From positions 1 to 9,300 of the forward strand of contig JAEWQH010000006.1 in the NCBI GenBank assembly GCA_023399275.1: a stretch of 9,300 nucleotides of DNA. The letters run 5' to 3'. Source of the stretch: Bacillota bacterium. GTDB taxonomy: Bacteria > Bacillota > Clostridia > Christensenellales > CAG-138. Positions 1 to 6,224 of this stretch are shown here, in pieces. Each line of letters starts with the position of its first letter. Positions within the stretch are counted from its first letter, which is position 1. Both the position numbers and the translations under genes were made by a program. Under the pieces are notes generated by a model. It was not told the origin of the DNA. It was given only the letters and a program-made list of their open reading frames with translations, and did not search any database.

Positions 1-1172
1 TTCTGGAGGATGCGCTCTATGCCAAGAAGCACCTTGCGGGCTGGATGAAAAAGCGCAGGGCGAAAACCGCACGTAAGCTGATCCCCGCGCGCTGCTATCG
101 CGTGCCCGAGCCATATGGCGTGGCGCTGATCATGTCTCCGTGGAACTATCCGTTCATGCTCGCGATGCAGCCGCTGATCGGAGCGATCTGCGCCGGTAAC
201 TGCGCGGTGATCAAGACCTCCGCCTATGCGCCGGCGACCTCGCGCGTGGTGCGCAGGCTCGTCGAATCCTGCTTTCCGGCAGAATATTGCGCCGTCGTCG
301 AAGGTAGTCGGGAGCAAAATGAGCAGCTTTTGAGCCAGAGATTTGACTATATCTTTTTTACGGGCAGCGTGGCGGTTGGAAAGCACGTGATGGAATGCGC
401 CGCCCGGAACCTGACGCCCGTCACGCTTGAGCTCGGGGGGAAAAGCCCCGTGATCGTGGATGAAACGGCAAAGATCGATCTGGCGGCCAAGCGGCTGGTG
501 TTTGCCAAGTTTATCAACGCGGGGCAGACGTGCGTCGCGCCGGACTACGTATTTGTCCATGAAAGCAAACAGGCCGCGCTGCTGGAAGCCCTGCGCGGGT
601 ACATCGCGTCCTGTTATCCGCGTGACGCGGAGGGGGAGATCGCCGATTATCCGCATATCATCAACGAAAAGCACTTCAATCGGCTGAATGGCCTGCTGGA
701 AGGGCAGACGGCAGCGATCGGCGGGAAATCGGATGCAAAGCAGCGCGTGATAGAGCCGACGGTGCTGGTGGATGTCTCGCCGCAGGCGCCAATCATGCAG
801 GAGGAGATATTCGGGCCGATTCTGCCGCTGATGGCATACCGGGATATCGAGGAGCCGCTTGGCTTCATCCGGCAGCGCCCAAAACCGCTGGCGCTGTATC
901 TGTTTAGCGAGGATCGCGCGCTGCAGAGGCGGATCGAGACCGGCGTATCCTTTGGCGGAGGCTGTATCAACGACGGCCTGCTGCACGTGGCGACGCACCA
1001 TCTGCCCTTTGGCGGGGTGGGTGAGAGCGGCATGGGCCAGTATCACGGGCGCGCCAGCTTCGATACGTTTACGCACTACAAAAGCATTGTAAACAAAGGA
1101 ACCCGGCTCGACGTCGAGGCGCGCTATCGCCCCTATACCGCGCTGAAGGAGAAGATCATGCGGATGGTGTAG
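1..1172 (+). CDS. Aldehyde dehydrogenase, class 3-like (5' end missing)
   Basis: NAD(P)-dependent oxidation of an aldehyde, probably aliphatic or aromatic, to the acid in the cytoplasm. The reading frame is open from the left edge (first whole codon at 3), so the gene starts outside the window. About 389 residues are visible; family members have about 450, so roughly 60 N-terminal residues are missing. Visible family features: the SPWNYP motif with its catalytic Asn (codon 144-146), FFTGS of the cofactor-binding region, the LELGGKSP motif with the general-base Glu (429-431), and GQTCVAPDYV with the nucleophilic Cys (531-533). The C-terminal PFGGVGESGMGQYHG and SFDTFTHYKS motifs are typical of the class-3 branch. 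The in-frame ATG at 45 is internal, because codons before it continue the family pattern. The stop is TAG at 1170-1172. The gene converges on the transporter operon and has no visible terminator of its own. The physiological substrate cannot be read from the sequence. Confidence 0.93.
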   Translation, partial: LEDALYAKKHLAGWMKKRRAKTARKLIPARCYRVPEPYGVALIMSPWNYPFMLAMQPLIGAICAGNCAVIKTSAYAPATSRVVRRLVESCFPAEYCAVVEGSREQNEQLLSQRFDYIFFTGSVAVGKHVMECAARNLTPVTLELGGKSPVIVDETAKIDLAAKRLVFAKFINAGQTCVAPDYVFVHESKQAALLEALRGYIASCYPRDAEGEIADYPHIINEKHFNRLNGLLEGQTAAIGGKSDAKQRVIEPTVLVDVSPQAPIMQEEIFGPILPLMAYRDIEEPLGFIRQRPKPLALYLFSEDRALQRRIETGVSFGGGCINDGLLHVATHHLPFGGVGESGMGQYHGRASFDTFTHYKSIVNKGTRLDVEARYRPYTALKEKIMRMV

Positions 1173-1179
1173 GTGGCGC

Positions 1180-1965
<786 letters not shown>

Positions 1966-1973
1966 GTTGCCTC

Positions 1974-2618
1974 CTACTTGAAGTATTCCAGCTTTTTCTC
2001 GAGGCTGCTGAATAAAACGGTCAATATCCCCACAAAGACCAGAAAGAAGATGCCGCTGTAGAACAAGGGCCAGATCAAACCCTTGGAGGCAAACTGCTGC
2101 GCTTTCATATTGATCTCCGGTATGGAGATGATGCGGGCGAGGCAGGTATCCTTCACCAGCGTGATGATCTCGTTGCCCATGGGGGGAGTGATGCGCTTGA
2201 TCACCTGCAGCAGCACGACCTTCGAAAAGATCTGCCGGCGCGTCATGCCCAGAACCTGCCCGGCTTCCAACTGCCCGCGCGGGATGCTTTCGATCCCGCT
2301 GCGGTAGATCTCGCTGAAGTATGCGGCATAGTTGATGCCGAAGGCAACGATGGCCGTCTCCGCCCGGGGCAGCACCCAGCCGAAGAACAGGGGCGGCGCA
2401 AAAAACGCCACCATGACCTGCAGCATCAGCGGCGTGCCGCGGATCACCCATACGAATGTGCGGGTGATCGCGCGCAGCGGGCGGATTCGGCTCATCGAGC
2501 CGAATGCGATGAGCAGTCCGAATGGAAACGCGATCAGCAGCGTGCCAAAGAAGATATAGAAATTCACTCCGAACGCTTCCGAAAGCGCAAGCGTCACCGC
2601 GCCAAGGGATGTCGCCAT
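1974..2618 (-). CDS. Polar amino-acid ABC transporter, permease (HisM/GlnP type)
   Basis: A 214-residue integral membrane subunit of an amino-acid importer; the length is normal for the family. Hydrophobic segments are seen at about 20-40, 54-82, 86-101 and 183-205, with further weaker segments expected. The family's cytoplasmic EAA loop, which contacts the ATPase, is clear: EAGQVLGMTRRQIF at 118-131 followed by the conserved QVIKRITPPMGNEII stretch. WVIRGTPLMLQ (57-67) and NYAAYFSEIYRSGI (96-109) are also hallmarks. The start is taken as the ATG complementary to 2616-2618, which has TTGAGG 8 nt upstream. An upstream in-frame TTG (2643-2645) lacks a ribosome binding site and lies inside a stem-loop, so it is less likely. 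It lies between the binding-protein and ATPase genes in a single operon. The transported amino acid is unknown. Confidence 0.95.
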   Translation of the reverse strand: MATSLGAVTLALSEAFGVNFYIFFGTLLIAFPFGLLIAFGSMSRIRPLRAITRTFVWVIRGTPLMLQVMVAFFAPPLFFGWVLPRAETAIVAFGINYAAYFSEIYRSGIESIPRGQLEAGQVLGMTRRQIFSKVVLLQVIKRITPPMGNEIITLVKDTCLARIISIPEINMKAQQFASKGLIWPLFYSGIFFLVFVGILTVLFSSLEKKLEYFK

Positions 2619-2639
2619 ATAAAAAACCTCAATAAAACA

Positions 2640-2679
2640 ATGCAAACGGTACGGGATACCATTCCTGTCCCGTTTGCAT
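2640..2679 (-). terminator. Stem-loop between binding-protein and permease genes (attenuator or mRNA-stabilising hairpin)
   Basis: A perfect 10-bp inverted repeat, ATGCAAACGG at 2640-2649 and its complement at 2670-2679, encloses a 20-nt loop. It sits 19 bp after the binding-protein stop codon and about 20 bp before the permease start. On the transcribed strand it is followed by TGTTTTATTG, which is T-rich but has no unbroken U-run. A partial terminator or a 3'-end stabiliser is therefore more likely than a full stop. Such hairpins after binding-protein genes are known to give more binding protein than membrane subunits. The role here is inferred from position. Confidence 0.6.
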
Positions 2680-2698
2680 CGCGAGTCGTTTTAACGGG

Positions 2699-3520
2699 TC
2701 AATCGACCAGATTGACGCCGTATTTTTCCGCGAGTGCCTGCAGGGTTCCATCCGCCAGCAATGTGTCGATGGCGCCGTTGACAACGGCGGTGGCGGTGCT
2801 GCCCTTGCGAAAACCGATCCCGTATTCCTCTACGGCAAGCTCCACGCCGGAGAGGATCTGCAGATCGGAGAAATCCGTGCCTTCGCCAACCATGGACTTC
2901 GCCAGCACATAATCCAGCACGGCGGCGTCGGACGTGCCCGCTTTGACTTCGAGCAGCGCATCCGTTTGCTTGACGACGGAGACGCAGGTGCCCTTGGAGA
3001 GATCCGCATTCTCCAGCACACACTTCTCGCCCGCGGAGCCGGCTTCGGCCGCGATGGTCTTGCCCGCGAGGCTGGCGATGTCCGTATAGGCGGAGGCGTT
3101 GTCCTTTCGGATGACGATCACCTGCATGTTCTTGACATAGGGCTGCGAGATGCTCATGTTCTGCAGGCGGTCTTCGTCGATCGTCATGCCGTTCCAGATA
3201 CAGTCGATGGTCTTGGCGCTGAGCTCCACTTCCTTCGTCTCCCAAACGATCTCCACAAACTTTGCCTCGACGCCCAGCTTTTCGCAGACGGCTTCGGCGA
3301 ACTCCGTGTCGAAGCCGACCAGTTCCCCGGCCGCGTCGAGATAGTTCATGGGCTCGTAGAGCGTGTAGCCGATGACCATGGTGCCCTTGGACTGGATGTA
3401 GCTCCAGTCGTCGTCGCCCGCCGGTGTATCCTGCGTCTGCGCAGCCGGAGAAGCGCAGGCCGCCAAGGCGAGCAGCATCGTCAATGCCAGCAGGATGGAG
3501 CAGAGTCTTTTGGTGTTCAT
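2699..3520 (-). CDS. Amino-acid ABC transporter substrate-binding lipoprotein (family 3)
   Basis: A 273-residue extracellular receptor that captures an amino acid and delivers it to the permease. Residues 1-22 form a lipoprotein signal peptide: basic MNTKR, a hydrophobic core, then lipobox LAAC with the lipidated Cys at 22. The mature protein shows the family 3 fold markers: MVIGYTLYEPMNYLD (48-62), LVGFDTEFAEAV (67-78), WNGMTIDEDR (109-118, with the Arg expected to bind the carboxylate), ISQPYV (124-129), LAGKTIAAEAGSAGE (151-165), and Asp203 in DAAVLDYVLA, the usual contact for the alpha-amino group. The start is the ATG complementary to 3518-3520, which has AAGGAGG 8 nt upstream and gives a proper signal peptide. 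The longer in-frame option at 3580 would put charged residues before the signal. It is the first gene of the importer operon. Ligand identity is not determinable. Confidence 0.96.
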   Translation of the reverse strand: MNTKRLCSILLALTMLLALAACASPAAQTQDTPAGDDDWSYIQSKGTMVIGYTLYEPMNYLDAAGELVGFDTEFAEAVCEKLGVEAKFVEIVWETKEVELSAKTIDCIWNGMTIDEDRLQNMSISQPYVKNMQVIVIRKDNASAYTDIASLAGKTIAAEAGSAGEKCVLENADLSKGTCVSVVKQTDALLEVKAGTSDAAVLDYVLAKSMVGEGTDFSDLQILSGVELAVEEYGIGFRKGSTATAVVNGAIDTLLADGTLQALAEKYGVNLVD

Positions 3521-3578
3521 TTCGGTGTCCTCCTTGATGCAACGTGATGTGCAATCGGTGTTGATTTTATACTTTAGC

Positions 3579-3607
3579 ATGATAACACATGAAAGCGAAA
3601 AAAGAAA
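3579..3607 (-). promoter_or_regulatory. Candidate promoter of the amino-acid importer operon
   Basis: Read on the - strand, an extended -10 TGTTATCAT (TATCAT at 3579-3584) lies about 60 bp upstream of the binding-protein start. A weak -35, TTTCTT, is at 3602-3607, 17 bp away. A second option is TATAAA at 3566-3571 with TTTCAT at 3589-3594. Both are eye-matched to the housekeeping sigma consensus, and the -35 boxes are poor. No obvious riboswitch or T-box fits in the short leader. Confidence 0.35.
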
Positions 3608-3753
3608 GTGCTATTTCCGAACGGGCAATGTGCGCAGTTTCAACTATGGGATTTTTTGCTTCGCAAGTGACATGGCGGGATGAGAAGAAAACTGCCGCTG
3701 TGCCCGGTTTTTGCCGGCCAAAAAAAGATGGCGGCGACGAAAAATTTGTGTAA

Positions 3754-3777
3754 ACGCAACATGAAGAGGCGTTGCGT
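3754..3777. repeat. Perfect 7-bp inverted repeat
   Basis: ACGCAAC (3754-3760) and GTTGCGT (3771-3777) are perfect complements separated by a 10-nt loop. No T-run follows on either strand, so it is not an intrinsic terminator. It could be an operator or a structural element of a small RNA, but it may also be chance in 0.8 kb of non-coding DNA. Confidence 0.4.
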
Positions 3778-4058
3778 CTGACCCGTCAGGAGGGGAATCT
3801 GTGCGGTCTCAACGATGGATGTGAACAGTTTTTACCGGAATCGTCGCTGTTGTTTTTGGTCCGATTTGGGATTGGCAGAGAAAACGGAGCATCAAAAAAA
3901 CGCCTTTTTGTGCATATTTTGGCAGTTGAACAGCCGAGAATACGGAAATCAAAGTCCGATAAAACAATAAAAGGCTGTTTTTTCGACAGGGCGAAAAAAG
4001 AGGCGGGGTCATCTGCGGGGATTGTGTTTTGGTCGAACATGGAGCTTAAGCGCCCCGG

Positions 4059-4087
4059 TTGCTTTTCATGTCATCGAACAGTATACT
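4059..4087 (+). promoter_or_regulatory. Candidate promoter of the glycan operon
   Basis: TTGCTT at 4059-4064 and TATACT at 4082-4087 are separated by exactly 17 bp. The -10 matches the housekeeping consensus at 5 of 6 positions and the -35 at 3 of 6. Transcription would start near 4094, giving a leader of about 240 nt before the acyltransferase start at 4334. The leader contains the 4255-4271 hairpin. No better rightward promoter was seen closer to the gene. Confidence 0.4.
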
Positions 4088-4254
4088 CAAAACATTGAAT
4101 TTTTGCCACGAAAGATCGGTTTTGAGCCGCAAATTGGTTTTATTTCGGCGGCGGGATCATATGCGGCGCAGATGCTTCAGCGAGACGATTCTTCGGCGGA
4201 TGGCGCCGATCACCTGTGCGGCTGGTGAATACCATCTAAAAGCATCCCGGGGCG

Positions 4255-4271
4255 CTGCGGAAAATCCGCAG
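4255..4271 (+). repeat. Perfect 7-bp hairpin in the presumed leader of the glycan operon
   Basis: CTGCGGA (4255-4261), loop AAA, TCCGCAG (4265-4271): a compact, GC-rich stem-loop that should fold well in RNA. It is 62 bp upstream of the acyltransferase start codon. No U-run follows, so it is not a terminator in either direction. It may shape the 5' leader or be a protein-binding palindrome. Confidence 0.45.
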
Positions 4272-4333
4272 GCGACCGAACAACCCGGCAGCGGCGTAAT
4301 ACCAATGATGGCGATGAGGACATCAACGAACGT

Positions 4334-4987
4334 ATGAAAGATTTGTACATATATGGTGCGGGCGGCACAGGTCAGGAGATCTACGCGATCGCGGAACGCA
4401 AGAATGCCGGCCATTCCCTCTGGGGAGGGATCCATTTTGTGGATGACACGGTCGGCGGGAAAGAGGATGGCGTTTTGCGGTATGCGGATTTTCTGGCGCT
4501 GCATCGTCCCGCGGATTCGGTGGAGTTTTTGATCGCCAACGGAGAGCCGGCTTACCGGCGCATGCTTCGCAGGAAGCTTCGCAGCGACGGATATGACCTG
4601 GCGACGCTGGTGGACGATACGGCGGTGGTCGCCCGGGGCGCACTGGTGGAGCCCGGTGCGGTGATTTATCCGTTTGTATGTGTTTCGCCGAACGCCGTGA
4701 TAGGGCGCAACAGCCTGCTGTACTATCATGTCAGCGTTGCACACGACAGCGTCATCGGCACGGACAGCCTGCTGTCCATGTCCGCATGCGTCTCGGGACA
4801 CTGCGTGATCGCAGAGGCTTGCTTTCTGGGCGCGAGCTCCATGGTGCGCGAACGCGTGGAGATGGGTGAGTTTTGCATCCTGGGATCCTGCAGCGCGCTG
4901 CTCGATGATGCGCCGGATTGCGGCGTTTACGGCGGCGTCCCCGCCAAGCGTCTGCGGGAGAACCTGGCAAAGCGGGTTTTTTCGTGA
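4334..4987 (+). CDS. NeuD/PglD-family sugar O/N-acyltransferase (hexapeptide repeat)
   Basis: A 217-residue cytoplasmic enzyme that probably transfers an acetyl group from acetyl-CoA to a nucleotide-activated sugar, as NeuD does for sialic acid and PglD for UDP-4-amino sugars. The N-terminal part (2-95) starts with KDLYIYGAGGTGQEIYAIAE, the Rossmann-like substrate-binding domain with its glycine motif. Residues about 97-190 form a left-handed beta-helix of imperfect hexapeptide repeats (for example AVIGRN, SVIGTD, CVIAEA). The expected catalytic His is His137 in VAHDSVIG. GVPAKRLR (201-208) is the usual C-terminal cap of this family. The length is typical (about 205-220). The start is the ATG at 4334; the nearest GAGGA is 13 nt upstream, a long spacing, but no other start codon exists in the frame. 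It is the first gene of the glycan operon, 49 bp before the next start. No NeuA or NeuB gene is visible, so the sugar is unknown. Confidence 0.9.
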   Translation: MKDLYIYGAGGTGQEIYAIAERKNAGHSLWGGIHFVDDTVGGKEDGVLRYADFLALHRPADSVEFLIANGEPAYRRMLRRKLRSDGYDLATLVDDTAVVARGALVEPGAVIYPFVCVSPNAVIGRNSLLYYHVSVAHDSVIGTDSLLSMSACVSGHCVIAEACFLGASSMVRERVEMGEFCILGSCSALLDDAPDCGVYGGVPAKRLRENLAKRVFS

Positions 4988-5036
4988 TTCAAGGCCCTGC
5001 ACGGCGGGGCAATTTGGGTTGGAAAGAGGTAGGTAT

Positions 5037-6224
5037 ATGGATATCGTACCAAAGATCAGCGTGATCATCCCTTGCTATAATCATGGTAAATTCGTTGGCC
5101 GCGCGATTCGGAGCGTGCTCGATCAGGACTACTCCGATTTTGAGCTGCTGATCTCGGACGATTGTTCTCAGGATGATTCCAGAAAAATCATCGAGTCTTT
5201 TGACGATCCGCGCATCACGGCCTTCTTTCAGCAGAAGAATCTCGGGCCGGTCTACGCGATCGGATTTTTGAGCCGGCACGCCCGCGGCAAGTACATCGCC
5301 CTGCTGAACTCCGATGATTACTGGGCGCCGGAGAAGCTCGGCAAACAGGCCGCGTTTTTGGATGCGCATCCCGAGGTCGGCGCCTGCTTTACGCAGGGGG
5401 TGCTGGTGGATGGCAATGAGCGCGTCCTGAGTGAGCTGGATCTGCCCTATGCCAACATATTCGTTCAACCAAACCGCTCGCAAGGCGAATGGCTGCGATA
5501 TTTTTGGGAGAGCGGAAACGCGCTGGCGCACCCGAGCATATTGATCCGCCGGGAGATCTATGCAGAGGAGCTGCTGCTGAATCCCGCGCTGCGGCAGCTT
5601 CCGGATATGGAGCTCTGGACGCGGCTGATTCAGAAGTATCCGATTGAGGTCATGCAGGAGTCCCTCTTCTTTCACCGCCGCACGACGGGGGAAAACCAGA
5701 ACACCAGCGCTTTGACGGCCGATAACTCCGCCCGCAGCCGGGTGGAGGAAATTTGGCTGATCAGCAGGATGCTGGAGGAGATGCCCGACGCGCTGCTGCA
5801 GGAAGGCTTTTCCGATTTGTTCGTCAACCCGGGGGCCGAAACACCCGAACAGCTTTGCTGCGAGCGGTTCTTTTTGATCCTGTGCCACCGGTTCGGCGCG
5901 AGGATGCATTACCCGGCGGAGGCGTATTTCATGCAGCGCTCCATGGATCCCGCCTTTGTCCGCTGCATGGAGGACGAGTATGACTACGACCTCGGTTGCT
6001 TCTTTGCGCTGACCTCCGGCGACGCAGGGGCGAAACATGCTTACAAAGCAGAGACGTCGGCCCAGGGCGTTGCCGCCAATGCCGCGGAGAGCGACGAGCT
6101 CCGGCAATGCCGGCATGCGCTGGAAGTGATGCAGAACAGCACCTCCTGGCGCATCACCAAACCCATGCGGATGCTGGGAGACTGGCTCAAGGCCCGGCGC
6201 AGGCGGAGAGGTTTGGGGCAATGA
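5037..6224 (+). CDS. GT2 family glycosyltransferase with SWRIT-type C-terminal tail
   Basis: A 395-residue inverting (GT-A fold) glycosyltransferase, likely adding a sugar to a surface glycan at the cytoplasmic face of the membrane. The catalytic domain occupies about 6-215: ISVIIPCYNHGKFVGRAI (7-24), ELLISDDCSQDDS (36-48), NSDDYW (91-96, the metal/nucleotide-binding Asp pair), and the acceptor-side EDxxLW-like stretch PDMELWTRL (189-197). Residues about 220-350 are a less conserved helical region. The tail holds LEVMQNSTSWRITKPMRML (362-380), a motif common in linkers and tails of multi-domain O-antigen-type glycosyltransferases, followed by a polybasic end (KARRRRRG). The frame is open to 4866, but the start is ATG 5037, with AAAGAGGTAGGT just upstream and the GT2 motif right after. 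Its TGA overlaps the ATG of the next gene. No transmembrane segment is seen. Confidence 0.93.
   Translation: MDIVPKISVIIPCYNHGKFVGRAIRSVLDQDYSDFELLISDDCSQDDSRKIIESFDDPRITAFFQQKNLGPVYAIGFLSRHARGKYIALLNSDDYWAPEKLGKQAAFLDAHPEVGACFTQGVLVDGNERVLSELDLPYANIFVQPNRSQGEWLRYFWESGNALAHPSILIRREIYAEELLLNPALRQLPDMELWTRLIQKYPIEVMQESLFFHRRTTGENQNTSALTADNSARSRVEEIWLISRMLEEMPDALLQEGFSDLFVNPGAETPEQLCCERFFLILCHRFGARMHYPAEAYFMQRSMDPAFVRCMEDEYDYDLGCFFALTSGDAGAKHAYKAETSAQGVAANAAESDELRQCRHALEVMQNSTSWRITKPMRMLGDWLKARRRRRGLGQ
6204..6224 (+). promoter_or_regulatory. Translational coupling site: ribosome binding site, TTTGGGG and ATGA overlap
   Basis: GGAGAGG at about 6205-6211 lies 9 nt before the ATG at 6221-6223, and that ATG overlaps the upstream TGA (6222-6224). 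This is a standard stop-start coupling arrangement. It fixes the start of the large downstream protein, whose frame is open further back to 5996. TTTGGGG at 6212-6218 lies between them and is in phase as T TTG GGG in the upstream frame, which is the layout of a -1 slippery heptamer. Confidence 0.75.

Larger units (their letters stand above)
3608..4333. other. Intergenic region between divergent operons; no supportable gene
   Basis: About 0.7 kb between the importer operon (leftward) and the glycan operon (rightward). The stretch at about 3590-4160 looks clearly richer in A/T than the flanking genes, with many A- and T-runs. Frames are open here by chance on both strands (for example 3772-4098 on + and 3786-4040 on -). 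Their translations have no recognisable domain, lack a well-placed ribosome binding site and show no coding-like composition. Recognisable items are the inverted repeat at 3754-3777, an orphan AGGAGG at 3788-3793, a rightward promoter candidate at 4059-4087 and a hairpin at 4255-4271. The length could reflect a decayed gene, a small RNA or complex regulation. Confidence 0.6.

Noticed and set aside
1966..2451. N-terminal extension of the ATPase frame by 162 codons
   Set aside because: The extension runs through the permease gene in another frame. The ATG at 1965 has AGGAGG and gives the normal family N-terminus.
2619..2645. TTG start for the permease, nine residues longer
   Set aside because: No Shine-Dalgarno precedes it and it lies inside the 2640-2679 hairpin, whereas the ATG at 2618 has TTGAGG upstream.
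3521..3580. 20-residue longer start for the binding protein
   Set aside because: It would place polar and charged residues ahead of the lipoprotein signal peptide and bypass the AAGGAGG site before the ATG at 3520.
3708..3724. TTTTTG / CAAAAA inverted repeat with loop CCGGC as a possible terminator
   Set aside because: The stem is almost all A-T and no gene ends just before it on either strand.
3961..3983. AAAACA ... TGTTTT inverted repeat followed by T-run
   Set aside because: The stem is only 6 A/T-rich pairs with a 9-nt loop and no upstream gene; too weak to call a terminator.
3786..4040. 84-codon - strand and 109-codon + strand (3772-4098) open frames in the intergenic region
   Set aside because: There is no fitting ribosome binding site, the + frame opens on TTG, and neither translation shows a recognisable domain; treated as chance frames.
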